Origin: Aliirhizobium wenxiniae
GTDB lineage: Bacteria > Pseudomonadota > Alphaproteobacteria > Rhizobiales > Rhizobiaceae
Direction of reading: 5' to 3'
Assembly: GCF_019511445.1 (NCBI RefSeq)
Contig: NZ_JAEUAN010000020.1
Coordinates: forward strand, 59,855-123,854
Length of the DNA stretch: 64,000 nt
The notes under the pieces: model-generated
Database searches by the model: none
What the model was told of the DNA's origin: nothing
The model's input: only the letters and a program-made list of their open reading frames with translations
Position numbers and translations under genes: made by a program
In this document: piece after piece, positions 17,052 through 24,751 of the stretch
Numbering within the stretch: position 1 is the first letter of the stretch
Layout: each line of letters opens with the position of its first letter

Positions 17052-17864
17052 CTACCTCTTCGGCGCCACCAGCGAGAAGAAAGCACCCTGCGGATCCGTC
17101 GCGTTGACGATCCAGCTGCCGCCAGGAACTTCCTGCGGGCCGAAGACGACCGTGCCGCCGTTGGAGGTGATCCGCTCGTGTGCGGCATCGATGGCCTCAA
17201 CGTTGAAATAATAGCTCCAGCAGGGGATCGGCACCGTTTCAGGCCTCGTCATCATGCCGCCGATGGCTTTGCCGCCATGCGCGAAGATGCGATACGGTCC
17301 CATCGCGCCCATGTCGAAATCATGGTCCTTGGTCCAGCCGAACACCTTGGCGTAAAAGTCGAAAGCCTCGTTGACCTCACCGGCATAAAGCTCGCGCCAG
17401 CCGACATTGCCCACGTCTTCCGGGCCCAGTTCGCGCGGCGGATTTTCCGGCGGGATCGGCGTCATGATGCAGAGCACTGCGCCATGCGGATCCGCCACCA
17501 CGGCAAACCGGCCGATGCCGGGAATATCGTCGGGTTCGCGCTGCACGCTCCCGCCGAGTGAAACATATTCCTTGGCCGTCGCGTCCACATCATCAACCGC
17601 AACGTAACCCGTCCAGTTGGGTGGCAGCTTGCCTTCCAGTTCAGGCGGAAAATCCATCATGCCGCCGATGCCGGGGCAATTTTCCCCCTCGCCCATTTCG
17701 AACAGGAAATAAGACGGCAAATCCGGCATCTGCATCGAGGTCACCTTCCAGCCGACAACGGCGGAATAGAAATCGCCAGCGGCCTTGGTGTCGGAGGTCA
17801 TCAACTCGCACCAGATGAATTTGCCGTGCGTGTCGGAGCGAGTCGTCGAGGCGGTCTGCAACAT
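17052..17864 (-). CDS. Two-domain VOC (glyoxalase-fold) protein
   Basis: A 270-residue protein made of two vicinal-oxygen-chelate modules (about residues 10-130 and 140-268). Typical strand motifs are FIWCELMTSDTKAAGDFYS in the first and NVGWRELYAGEVNEAFDFY in the second, with GTVVFGPQEVPGGSWIVN near the end. Similar proteins are annotated as glyoxalase/bleomycin-resistance or hydroxylase-like, but the activity is usually unknown. AGGAGA precedes the ATG. It is the last gene of the DUF899-DUF1579-DUF1579-VOC unit, 39 bases after its neighbour. Confidence 0.85.
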   Translation of the reverse strand: MLQTASTTRSDTHGKFIWCELMTSDTKAAGDFYSAVVGWKVTSMQMPDLPSYFLFEMGEGENCPGIGGMMDFPPELEGKLPPNWTGYVAVDDVDATAKEYVSLGGSVQREPDDIPGIGRFAVVADPHGAVLCIMTPIPPENPPRELGPEDVGNVGWRELYAGEVNEAFDFYAKVFGWTKDHDFDMGAMGPYRIFAHGGKAIGGMMTRPETVPIPCWSYYFNVEAIDAAHERITSNGGTVVFGPQEVPGGSWIVNATDPQGAFFSLVAPKR

Positions 17865-17903
17865 GGTCTTCTCCTCTCTTCTTCGTGGAGCGGCCTGAGC
17901 CGC

Positions 17904-18377
17904 CTATTTGCTGCGCGTGTAGTGAATGTCCTGAAAGGTCTTCCAGCTGCCATCCTCCTGCCTCGTCGCCGAGGTAAAGAGCCGATGGTCATCGTCCTGA
18001 AAGACGATCTGTTCGCGGTATTCGACGGTGCGGCCCTGTCCTTCGAAATCCGGTCCGGTCGCGTAGAGGCTGAGCGTATTGCCATCCGGCGACATCTCGC
18101 CGTCATAGGTCCAGAGCATGCCCATCATCGTGCCGATCCAGCTGCCGACATAACGGCGTTTGGCCGGATCGTAACCGAGCGTCATGATCGTTTTGGCCTT
18201 GCCTCCCGGCACATCGCCTTCGCCCTCGGCAATATACCACATGCCATCCAGCGAACGGCAGGTCTCGGTCCAGTGGGCATCCGGCCCAGCCATCGAGGAT
18301 TTGACATCCCAGGTGCCGACCAGGCGTTCCAGAGCCAGATGCTCGGGCTGCGGCTTTTCGAAATCGTCTTCGCTCAT
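17904..18377 (-). CDS. DUF1579 protein (copy 2)
   Basis: A 157-residue DUF1579 protein, probably a small beta-barrel. Family landmarks are LERLVGTWDVKSSM near residue 18, the central GYDPAKRRYVGSWIGTMMG and RTVEYREQIVFQDDDHR near the end. It is a clear paralogue of the gene just upstream (18435-18923): both share GTWD, MLTLGYD/IMTLGYD, WxYDGE and YREQI. AAGGAG precedes the start. Function unknown; retention of two copies in one operon suggests hetero-oligomers or two related ligands. Confidence 0.8.
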   Translation of the reverse strand: MSEDDFEKPQPEHLALERLVGTWDVKSSMAGPDAHWTETCRSLDGMWYIAEGEGDVPGGKAKTIMTLGYDPAKRRYVGSWIGTMMGMLWTYDGEMSPDGNTLSLYATGPDFEGQGRTVEYREQIVFQDDDHRLFTSATRQEDGSWKTFQDIHYTRSK

Positions 18378-18434
18378 CGTTCTCTCCTTGGGGTTTTCGC
18401 CTTGCGGTTCGAGCAGGTGGGCGTTTGAGGCGGT

Positions 18435-18923
18435 CTATGCCCTGCGCCGGTAATGCGCCTCCATGAACTGTTTCCAGCTGCCATCCGGCTGCTTGGCGCT
18501 GGAGGTGAAGGTGCGGTGTCCATCGGACAGGAAGGTGATCTGCTCGCGGTAATCGGCCATGCCCTCGCCGCTCATCTTCGGGCCGGTCGTGTAAAGGCTG
18601 AGCGTCTTCCCGTCCGGTTCGACCTCACCTTCATAGACCCAGAGATAGTCCATCATCGAACCGAACCAGGTACCGACATATTTGCCCTTGGCGGCGTCAT
18701 ATCCGAGGGTGAGCATCGTGGTTGCGGGTTCGCCACCTTCCCCCTTGGTCTCTCCTTTTGGCATCATGCCGGCACCTTCGGCAACGATCCAGATACCCTG
18801 CAATGAGCGGACATTTTCGACCCAGGGCATGTCGCCGCTCATCTCCGAAGTAACGTCCCAGGTGCCGACCATCTTTTCGAGAAATCCGTGCTCGGGGCGC
18901 GGTTTTGCCATGACCATCGTCAT
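18435..18923 (-). CDS. DUF1579 protein (copy 1)
   Basis: A 162-residue DUF1579 protein with LEKMVGTWDVTSEM, TTMLTLGYDAAKGKYVGTW and YREQITFLSDGHRTF. I place the start at the ATG at 18923, which has GGAGGAGAA upstream; the open frame extends further because an 18-base tandem duplication in the leader supplies in-frame ATGs. It is 54 bases downstream of the DUF899 gene and 57 bases before the second DUF1579 copy, on the same strand. No catalytic residues can be named for this family. Confidence 0.8.
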   Translation of the reverse strand: MTMVMAKPRPEHGFLEKMVGTWDVTSEMSGDMPWVENVRSLQGIWIVAEGAGMMPKGETKGEGGEPATTMLTLGYDAAKGKYVGTWFGSMMDYLWVYEGEVEPDGKTLSLYTTGPKMSGEGMADYREQITFLSDGHRTFTSSAKQPDGSWKQFMEAHYRRRA

Positions 18924-18936
18924 CGTCTTCTCCTCC

Positions 18937-18970
18937 CTGTTCATGAAGTCTGGCCTGTTCATGAAGTCTG
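18937..18970. repeat. 18-base tandem duplication between DUF899 and DUF1579
   Basis: CTGTTCATGAAGTCTG occurs at 18937-18952 and again at 18955-18970, 18 bases apart. It lies in the intercistronic gap and adds in-frame ATG codons before the DUF1579 start. Confidence 0.8.
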
Positions 18971-18977
18971 CACCGCT

Positions 18978-19742
18978 TCAATGGCAGCAGGATGAACCCT
19001 TCTCCTTTGGCGCGGCTTCATATTCGTCGTGACGTTTCAAAAAGCTCATGGTCGAGGTCTCGTTGCGGCCGAGAGGCGCGCGGTCGAGCAGCATCAGCGT
19101 GCCGCAGACTTCTTCGCCGCCGCGGGCATAGGTCGAATAGGTGTAAAAGATCTCGCCCGCCTCGTTGCGGTAGAAGGAGGACATGCCGTGTTCCTCGTCG
19201 GCGATTTCGTTCGTCGGAACCTTGCGATAATTGTATTCGACGGCGCCGGATGCCCGCTGCTCCTCGGAGAATGAGACGTTGTAATCGTAGTTGAAATCAT
19301 CACCGAAGGACGAGACCCAGGGGAAATTCCAGCCCATACGCTTGCGATAGGCCTCGATCTTGTCGAGCGGTGCGCGGGAGACCGCCACCCAGGTGACGTC
19401 GTGATTGTTCAGATGCGGCAACGCGCCTTCGACATGATCGCAGAAGAAAGAGCAGCCGATACAGCCCTCGTCCCAATCCGGGCCCAGCATGAAGTGATAG
19501 ACAAGCAGCTGGCTGCGGCCATCGAAAAGCTCGGCGAACGTCTTGCGGCCAGCGAGCGTATCGAAGGTATAATCCTTTTCGACCCTCACCCAGGGAAGTG
19601 CCTGCCGCGCCGCCCGCACCTTGTCACGCAGATGGGTTTCTTCCTTCTCCAGTTCCAGAAGTTTTAGCCGCGCATTGCGCCATTCATCCTTATCAACAAC
19701 GCTATTGTCAGGCTTGGCCTTTGTGGATGCAGCGATATCCAT
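18978..19742 (-). CDS. DUF899 thioredoxin-fold protein
   Basis: A 254-residue DUF899 protein with a thioredoxin-like fold. Landmarks are YTFDTLAGRKTFAELFDGRSQLLVYHFM, the Cys pair in DEGCIGCSFFCDH (C-x2-C-x3-C), SRAPLDKIEAYRKRMGWNFPWVSS, and the C-terminal SSCCH. Relatives are annotated as possible dithiol-disulfide proteins, but the reaction is not known. AGGAGGT lies before the ATG. It is the first gene of a four-gene minus-strand unit and is divergent from a MarR regulator 54 bases away. Confidence 0.85.
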   Translation of the reverse strand: MDIAASTKAKPDNSVVDKDEWRNARLKLLELEKEETHLRDKVRAARQALPWVRVEKDYTFDTLAGRKTFAELFDGRSQLLVYHFMLGPDWDEGCIGCSFFCDHVEGALPHLNNHDVTWVAVSRAPLDKIEAYRKRMGWNFPWVSSFGDDFNYDYNVSFSEEQRASGAVEYNYRKVPTNEIADEEHGMSSFYRNEAGEIFYTYSTYARGGEEVCGTLMLLDRAPLGRNETSTMSFLKRHDEYEAAPKEKGSSCCH

Positions 19743-19761
19743 GTCTTGGACCTCCTCTTCC

Positions 19762-19790
19762 TTGACAGATTACGTTGATATCAACATGAT
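19762..19790 (+). promoter_or_regulatory. marR promoter with palindromic operator in the spacer
   Basis: TTGACA (19762-19767), 17 bases, CATGAT (19785-19790). The spacer holds the perfect 12-bp palindrome GTTGATATCAAC (19774-19785), a typical MarR-type site. The predicted transcript start falls at about 19797, on the A of the regulator's ATG. The same site lies 32 bases before the DUF899 start on the other strand. Confidence 0.55.
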
Positions 19791-19796
19791 TATGCG

Positions 19797-20246
19797 ATGC
19801 TGTCAAATCTCGAATCGATTCCGTTCTCCACCACCCTGCATGTGCGCGACACCTGCCTGTGCCTGCATGTGCAGCGGGCAGCGCGGGCGCTTGCGCGGCG
19901 TTTCGACGTGGCGATGAAGCCTATCGGGCTGAATAACGGGCAGTTTTCGCTGATGATGTCGCTCAACCGGCCTGTCCCGGCAACGATGAAATCGGTCTGT
20001 GATCTCCTGGCCATGGACCGGACGACCTTGACGGCGGCGCTCAAGGTTCTGGAACGGCGCGGACTGGTGAAAACCGAGACCGACCCGAAGGACCGCCGCG
20101 GTCGGCTGTTGACGCTGACCGAGGCAGGCATGGCGATGCTTTCCGCTGCTCTGCCGATCTGGACACGAGTTCACGCGGAGATCGATGCGGAACTGGGGGA
20201 TGGCGGATCGGATGTGGTGCGACGGTCGCTGGCGGGCATACGGTAG
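19797..20246 (+). CDS. MarR-family regulator
   Basis: A 149-residue winged-helix MarR regulator: dimerisation helices at both ends and a central wHTH (about residues 55-110) with TMKSVCDLLAMDRTTLTAALKVLERRGLV and the wing DPKDRRGRLLTLTEAG. A CLCLH motif near residue 20 could sense thiols or oxidants, since Cys is rare in this set. It is divergent from the DUF899 operon, which it probably represses through the palindrome between them. No Shine-Dalgarno is visible, and the predicted transcript start coincides with the ATG, so a leaderless mRNA is possible. Confidence 0.85.
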   Translation: MLSNLESIPFSTTLHVRDTCLCLHVQRAARALARRFDVAMKPIGLNNGQFSLMMSLNRPVPATMKSVCDLLAMDRTTLTAALKVLERRGLVKTETDPKDRRGRLLTLTEAGMAMLSAALPIWTRVHAEIDAELGDGGSDVVRRSLAGIR

Positions 20247-20257
20247 GCAAGATGCAA

Positions 20258-20286
20258 AAAACGCCCGGCTCATCACCGGGCGTTTT
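20258..20286. terminator. Bidirectional terminator
   Basis: An 11-bp perfect stem AAAACGCCCGG with CCGGGCGTTTT and a seven-base loop lies between the convergent marR and SDR genes, with A and T runs built in on both sides. Confidence 0.9.
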
Positions 20287-20307
20287 CGATGTCGGCGTCA
20301 CGGCAGC

Positions 20308-21150
20308 TCAGGCTGCTTCCGTCTTGTCGAAATCCGTCGAGAGCGAGATCGCCCTCACCCGCTCAAGCAGCGCCGTGTCGGCGGCGATCTTGGCTTCGAT
20401 GGCGGCGACCGTGTCGCTGCCGAGCGGCAGGCGGACGGGCGGGTTTTCCATGTCGACGAAATCGATCAGCACAGCGGCGAGCTTCTGCGGATTTCCGGGC
20501 TGGTTGCGGCTGATGTGTTTTGCCTTTTCGCGCACCACGCCGGCAGTTTGCGCATAATCGGCAATCTCGACCGGGCTGACGCTGAGCGAATTGCCTTCGA
20601 GGAAATCGGTGCGGAAGTAGCCGGGCTCGATGGCGGTGGCGAAGATGCCAAGCGGGGCAAGTTCGTCGGCCAGCGCTTCAGTCAGGCCTTCGACTGCGAA
20701 TTTGGCCGAGCAGTAGACGCCGAAGCCCGCAGCGCTGCGATACCCGCCGATGGACGAGAAATTGAGGATATGGCCCGAGCGCTGGCGGCGCATATGCGGC
20801 AGCACGGCGCGAGTGACGGAGAGAAGCCCGAAGACGTTGGTACGGTAGATCGCTTCGACTTCATGAGCTGTCGCTTCCTCGATCGCGCCGAGCAGGCCGA
20901 AACCGGCATTGTTGACGAGAACATCGATGCGGCCGAAGCGGGCAATCGCGGCCTTGGCGGCATCATGGGCCTGGGTCTCGTCGTTGACATCGAGTGCGAC
21001 GGCGAGAAGGTTGGGATGATCGCCGAAACGTTCAGTGACGGATTTCGGATTGCGAGCGGTGGCAACGACATTATCGCCCTTTGCCAAAGCCTTTTCGGTG
21101 ATCAGGGCGCCAAAGCCGCGGGATGCACCAGTGATGAACCATGTACGCAT
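20308..21150 (-). CDS. Short-chain dehydrogenase/reductase
   Basis: A 280-residue classical SDR oxidoreductase. The cofactor motif is TGASRGFG (residues 7-14, TGxxxGxG), the structural motif is NNAGFG, and the catalytic pair is YCSAK (YxxxK). The Arg after TGAS and another in VVATARN favour NADPH. The frame is open far upstream to 21867, but the true start is the ATG at 21150, where AGGAG is present and the Rossmann fold begins. Divergent from a LysR gene 121 bases away that may control it. Substrate unknown. Confidence 0.88.
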   Translation of the reverse strand: MRTWFITGASRGFGALITEKALAKGDNVVATARNPKSVTERFGDHPNLLAVALDVNDETQAHDAAKAAIARFGRIDVLVNNAGFGLLGAIEEATAHEVEAIYRTNVFGLLSVTRAVLPHMRRQRSGHILNFSSIGGYRSAAGFGVYCSAKFAVEGLTEALADELAPLGIFATAIEPGYFRTDFLEGNSLSVSPVEIADYAQTAGVVREKAKHISRNQPGNPQKLAAVLIDFVDMENPPVRLPLGSDTVAAIEAKIAADTALLERVRAISLSTDFDKTEAA

Positions 21151-21271
21151 GTTGAAATCTCCTCTTTGGTGATGCCGTTCCGTTGATCGGCGGCTGAGGA
21201 GATTTCTACGCTGACATCGCTCGTGAGATAATCGACTGGATTCTCTTCGAGTTGATGAGTAAATTTCAGCA

Positions 21272-22168
21272 ATGGCTGTTTTCTCACCCACCGATCTGTC
21301 GCCGTTTCTGGCTCTTTCGCGACACAAGAGTTTTCGACGGGCTGCCGACGAACTGGGCTGCACGCCGTCTGCGCTCAGCCATTCGTTGAAGGCGCTGGAG
21401 GAGAGGCTGGATGTGCGGTTGTTCAACCGCACGACGCGCAGCGTGGCGCTGACGGAGGCCGGCGAGCGGCTGCTTTCACGCGTCGCCCCCGCCTTCCGCG
21501 ATATCGAGGATGCGCTGGACGACCTCAACAATTTTCGCGGCACGCCGGTGGGGCGGTTGCGGATCAATGCCTCGCGGCCTTCGGCGCGGATGGTGCTTCT
21601 TCCACTCGTCGCGCGGTTTCTGGAGGCGCATCCAAGGGTCGGCATCGAGATCGTCATCAACAACGAGCTGGTCGACATGGTGTCGGAAGGGTTCGATGGC
21701 GGCGTGCGTTTCGGCGAGATCATCGCGCAGGACATGATCGCCGTGCCGATCGGCCCGCGGCAGCGGACGGCGATCGTCGCGACGCCGGACTTTTTCGAGA
21801 AACACCCGAAGCCGGTGACGCCGGAACAGCTGAAATCCCTGCCCTGCATCGGCTTTCGTTTCGGCACCGGGCGGCTTTACGCCTGGGAATTCGAGCGTGG
21901 CGGCGTGGAACTGTCGGTCGAGGTGGATGGCGCGCTTGTTCTCGACGATCAGGACATGATGGTGGATGCAGCGCTCGCCGGTGCCGGCATCGCCTTCACC
22001 TTCGAGGACCAGGTGAAAGATCTGGTGGCGGATGGCCGGCTCACACGGGTACTGGAGGACTGGTGCCCCTATTATTCCGGCTTCTATCTCTATTATCCGA
22101 GCCGGCGGCAGATGCCGGCGGCGCTGCGCGCCTTTGTCGATTTCGTCAGGGCGGACAGGAGTGCGTGA
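21272..22168 (+). CDS. LysR-family transcriptional regulator
   Basis: A 298-residue LysR-type regulator. The N-terminal wHTH (LSRHKSFRRAADELGCTPSA, about residues 12-31) is followed by a linker helix and a periplasmic-binding-like effector domain from about residue 90. The layout fits the CrgA/AaeR-like subgroup that typically regulates a divergent oxidoreductase, here the SDR gene. No clear Shine-Dalgarno is seen before the ATG. Its effector is likely a small aromatic or quinone-like compound by analogy, which is inference. Confidence 0.88.
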   Translation: MAVFSPTDLSPFLALSRHKSFRRAADELGCTPSALSHSLKALEERLDVRLFNRTTRSVALTEAGERLLSRVAPAFRDIEDALDDLNNFRGTPVGRLRINASRPSARMVLLPLVARFLEAHPRVGIEIVINNELVDMVSEGFDGGVRFGEIIAQDMIAVPIGPRQRTAIVATPDFFEKHPKPVTPEQLKSLPCIGFRFGTGRLYAWEFERGGVELSVEVDGALVLDDQDMMVDAALAGAGIAFTFEDQVKDLVADGRLTRVLEDWCPYYSGFYLYYPSRRQMPAALRAFVDFVRADRSA

Positions 22169-22210
22169 TACGCGGTAAACGCGCATAATTGCCGCAGATC
22201 GTGGTTTATC

Positions 22211-22239
22211 TTGATTTCAACACAATCATGGATTACATA
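22211..22239 (+). promoter_or_regulatory. Predicted promoter of an orphan attenuator-like RNA
   Basis: TTGATT (22211-22216), 17 bases, TACATA (22234-22239); start expected near 22246. It lies 43 bases after the LysR stop. Confidence 0.3.
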
Positions 22240-22245
22240 AGCTTC

Positions 22246-22390
22246 ATCGGCATTGCTGATGAGCGCTTAACCCATGTGCTGCTCGCAATTGCCGCCGCTG
22301 CTTTGAGCTTTTGACCACGGATGTACTGGCACTGGTGGATAAAGCGGCGATGAGAGAGGTCGGAGCAATATTGCCCCGGCCTTTTTTCGT
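22246..22390 (+). ncRNA. Candidate attenuator-like small RNA, no gene downstream
   Basis: A promoter-like element is followed by a small stem (CATC/GATG near 22246), a 10-codon frame MYWHWWIKRR (22321-22353, three Trp codons) and five bases later a strong intrinsic terminator. CGCCGC upstream (about 22300) can pair with GCGGCG (22344-22349) across the Trp codons. This is the layout of a Trp leader, yet the next plus-strand gene is 1.8 kb away. The mini-frame has no good Shine-Dalgarno, so translation is doubtful. Confidence 0.35.
22358..22387 (+). terminator. Orphan intrinsic terminator
   Basis: A 24-base near-palindrome, GGTCGGAGCAAT with ATTGCCCCGGCC (one A-C mismatch, one G-T pair), is followed by six T. 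It is 190 bases after the LysR stop and faces the 3' end of the RES toxin gene. Confidence 0.8.
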
Positions 22391-22417
22391 TTCTGGGCCG
22401 GGATTTTGTTCGGCCGC

Positions 22418-23182
22418 TCAAGCCTTGATCGCTGCAGCAATGCGCGGATCATCGGCAAAGTCGGCGATAGAAAAACCGAGCCGCTGCAATGGGTAATTCC
22501 GTATCGCCTGCACACCCGCCCGCGACAGGCGGATTTTCCATGTCTGCCTTTCAGAAGGTTCGGGCGCCGCAAAGGCGGCTGCCGTCAGCAGCGCGATATT
22601 CGACTTGCCCTCAGGATCGCGAACAGAGCGGTAGACGATCGCTTCGGCATCGGCGGTGCGTGCGGTTTCGGTAAAAGCCTGGCAGGCAGCATAATCCAAC
22701 CGGTCTTCCCAGGCAGCTCTGTCCCGATCGAATGGGGCTGTGGTGAGATCGAGGATTTTTGCGCTGTCGATCGGGACAGCAAAAGCCGTGTATTCGGCGG
22801 GGTTGGACGGCAGTGGCGTTGCCGGAGATTCCGCGAAGAACAGCAGCCGGTAAAAGGCCATTTCGGCAATCGCCGTGGATATCTCGAAGGCGGCGTAGAA
22901 GACGCCCGGTGTCTTGCCGGCGCGGCGGAAACGGGAGCCATGTGGATAGGCTGCGCCGTAACGGAAGGGTGTCTTTAACAGATAATCCAGCCCTTCGCAT
23001 TCCGGCGGATAGGCAGGCTTGGTTTCCTCCAGCAGGTTTTCCAGAAGCGCCTGTTCATCGACATGATCGACCAGCTTCATCGTCGAGACACGATGCTGCG
23101 CCTCGACCAGACGCCAGACAGTCGTGCTCAATTGCCTGAACTCAGACGAGAGCGCGGCGGGCATCCAGATAGGCAAGGACAT
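22418..23182 (-). CDS. RES-domain toxin of a RES/Xre module
   Basis: A 254-residue RES-family toxin. Key residues can be placed as Arg84 (GSRFRRAG), Glu107 (TAIAEMAF) and Ser186 (IVYRSVRDPEG). Characterised members deplete NAD+ and arrest growth when free of antitoxin. It is the second gene of its operon: the start overlaps the end of the antitoxin frame by 41 bases, so translation is coupled. An in-frame ATG at 23164 is a possible alternative start. The C-terminal 60 residues carry an IR-NYPLQRLG element typical of the longer RES type. Confidence 0.85.
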   Translation of the reverse strand: MSLPIWMPAALSSEFRQLSTTVWRLVEAQHRVSTMKLVDHVDEQALLENLLEETKPAYPPECEGLDYLLKTPFRYGAAYPHGSRFRRAGKTPGVFYAAFEISTAIAEMAFYRLLFFAESPATPLPSNPAEYTAFAVPIDSAKILDLTTAPFDRDRAAWEDRLDYAACQAFTETARTADAEAIVYRSVRDPEGKSNIALLTAAAFAAPEPSERQTWKIRLSRAGVQAIRNYPLQRLGFSIADFADDPRIAAAIKA

Positions 23183-23531
23183 CAGTCAAACCGGAAATGG
23201 AGAGGATTTTTTCGGCAGGAATGCCGGAGAGAGCCGTATTGTGGTTCTTCAGCCAGGCGCGCGCCACCTGCTCGTCGCCGCCGGTGATGGCATCAAGCGA
23301 GCGGAAAAGACGGATCAGCAGCAGTGCCAGTTCGAAGGGTTTGGTGCCCTTTTCCAACAGATGGTCCAGCCGCTTCATGCGCGACACAGATGCTTCAGAG
23401 ACCCCGACAACGCCGGCAAGCGTGCGGGCGCTGAGGCCGAGCCTGTCGGCAGCCGCGACGGTGGCCTTGGTAACCACCTGCGCTTCTGAGATGACGAGAC
23501 CAGGATTTTTCGATGCTTGAGCCATTGCCAT
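23142..23531 (-). CDS. Xre/MbcA/ParS-type antitoxin
   Basis: A 129-residue antitoxin of the Xre/MbcA/ParS (DUF2384) family: an N-terminal helix-turn-helix (RLGLSARTLAGVVGVSEASVSRM, about residues 29-51) and a C-terminal toxin-binding segment around ARAWLKNHNTALSGIPAEKIL. It neutralises the RES toxin encoded next and probably represses the operon. AGGAAAGGAA precedes ATG 23531, and a second ATG lies two codons later. The upstream in-frame extension to 23597 lacks a ribosome-binding site and is not used here. Confidence 0.85.
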   Translation of the reverse strand: MAMAQASKNPGLVISEAQVVTKATVAAADRLGLSARTLAGVVGVSEASVSRMKRLDHLLEKGTKPFELALLLIRLFRSLDAITGGDEQVARAWLKNHNTALSGIPAEKILSISGLTDVLAYLDARRALV

Positions 23532-23595
23532 TTCCTTTCCTAAGAAAGAATATAGACGATATCTTTCCAAAGACAAGAATGATGGACCATGAGAC

Positions 23596-23632
23596 AAAAC
23601 GGCCGGAAGCCCTGAGACTTCCAGCCGTTTTC
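23596..23632 (-). terminator. Terminator of ohr
   Basis: On the minus strand AAAACGGCTGGAAG pairs with CTTCCGGCCGTTTT (one mismatch), ending in TTTT, 52 bases after the ohr stop. Confidence 0.75.
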
Positions 23633-23684
23633 AAAACATGGTCCGAATGCCGCCCGAAGACGGCACCTTACAGGCCTATGATAC

Positions 23685-24107
23685 TCAGGCGACCGTGACC
23701 GGAACTTCGGTCGAGGTGCGCATGGCGTGGCTGTAGGGGCAGACGATATGGGCCTTGGCGACCAGATCTTCGGCCTGCGCCTTGTCCATGCCGGGAATGG
23801 AAACGGAAAGCGAGACTTCGATGCCGAAGCCGGTGCCATCTTCACGCGGGCCGATGCCGACCGTTGCTGTCACCTTGGCGTCTTCCGGGATCTTTACCTT
23901 TTCCTTGCCCGCAACGGCCTTCAGCGCGCCGAGGAAGCAGGCGGAATAACCGACTGCGAAAAGCTGCTCGGGGTTGGTACCGGTTGCGCCGTCGCCGCCG
24001 AGTTCCTTCGGGACGGTGAGCGTGACATCGAGAACGCCGTTTTCAGAAGCGCCATGGCCTGCACGGCCACCGGTGGCAGAACCCTTGGTGGTATAGAGAA
24101 TGGGCAT
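23685..24107 (-). CDS. ohr: Organic hydroperoxide resistance protein Ohr
   Basis: A 140-residue Ohr/OsmC-fold peroxidase that reduces organic and fatty-acid hydroperoxides in the cytosol using lipoyl dithiols. The two catalytic cysteines are visible: Cys57 in GYSACFLGAL and Cys123 in AHIVCPYSHA, and the N-terminal YTTKGSATGGRAGHG is typical of Ohr rather than OsmC. It is divergent from the thiol-sensing repressor ohrR, with a palindromic operator between them. Length is as usual for the family. Confidence 0.96.
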   Translation of the reverse strand: MPILYTTKGSATGGRAGHGASENGVLDVTLTVPKELGGDGATGTNPEQLFAVGYSACFLGALKAVAGKEKVKIPEDAKVTATVGIGPREDGTGFGIEVSLSVSIPGMDKAQAEDLVAKAHIVCPYSHAMRTSTEVPVTVA

Positions 24108-24134
24108 GTTCGTACTCCCTTCGGTTAATTTGTT

Positions 24135-24149
24135 CGCAATTCAATTGCG
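24135..24149. promoter_or_regulatory. Probable OhrR operator
   Basis: CGCAATTCAATTGCG is a perfect 7-1-7 palindrome in the ohr/ohrR intergenic region, containing the AATT...AATT core known for OhrR sites. It lies 28 bases before the ohr start. Confidence 0.65.
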
Positions 24150-24229
24150 CACAATAGATTTATGCGCATTGCATTCTGACGTCAAGCCTGCGACAATGAA
24201 TTATTGAAGAGATAGGGCACGGTTTCGTG

Positions 24230-24715
24230 ATGACAGGGGCAGAGCCTCATAAAAGCGACATGAAGGAAAGCCGCGACGCAGCAGTCGGCGGACTGGATGC
24301 AATGCTGTGTTTCGCCATTTATGGCGCGGCGCATGCGTTTACGCGCGCCTACAAACCCCTGCTCGAACCGCTCGGACTGACCTATCCGCAATATCTGGTG
24401 ATGATGGCGCTCTGGGCGGAAGACGGGCAGAAGGTGAAGATGCTCGGCGACCGACTGGGGCTCGATTCCGGCACGCTCTCGCCTCTCCTCAAGCGACTGG
24501 AGCAATCCGGCCTCGTCAGCCGCAAGCGCGATGCGGAAGACGAACGTCAGGTGAAGATCACACTGACGCCGCAGGGGCTAGAGCTGAAGGAACGGTCAGC
24601 TGGCGTGATGGAAACCATCGGCAGGGCGACGGGATGCAGCCTTGAAGAGGTGACGGCGCTGCGTGAGGCGCTGGTGGGGCTGACGGAGCGGCTGGAGGGG
24701 GCCGAGGAGAAGTAG
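24230..24715 (+). CDS. ohrR: OhrR, MarR-family peroxide-sensing repressor
   Basis: A 161-residue MarR-family repressor. The redox-sensing Cys27 sits in the typical context LDAMLCFAIYGAAHAFTRAYKPLL, followed by LGLTYPQYLVMMALW and the wHTH DRLGLDSGTLSPLLKRLEQSGLV with wing DEDERQV-like DAEDERQVKI. Oxidation of this Cys by organic hydroperoxides releases DNA and induces ohr. The ATG at 24230 is chosen over the GTG one codon earlier; the ribosome-binding site is weak. Divergent arrangement with ohr is the classical one in Agrobacterium and relatives. Confidence 0.94.
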   Translation: MTGAEPHKSDMKESRDAAVGGLDAMLCFAIYGAAHAFTRAYKPLLEPLGLTYPQYLVMMALWAEDGQKVKMLGDRLGLDSGTLSPLLKRLEQSGLVSRKRDAEDERQVKITLTPQGLELKERSAGVMETIGRATGCSLEEVTALREALVGLTERLEGAEEK

Positions 24716-24751
24716 GAAGCGGGCACCGAATTTGCCGAGGGAAATCTGCCT

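Noticed and set aside
21151..21867. Long N-terminal extension of the SDR frame
   Set aside because: Lies antisense to the LysR gene; the Rossmann fold and Shine-Dalgarno both start at 21150.
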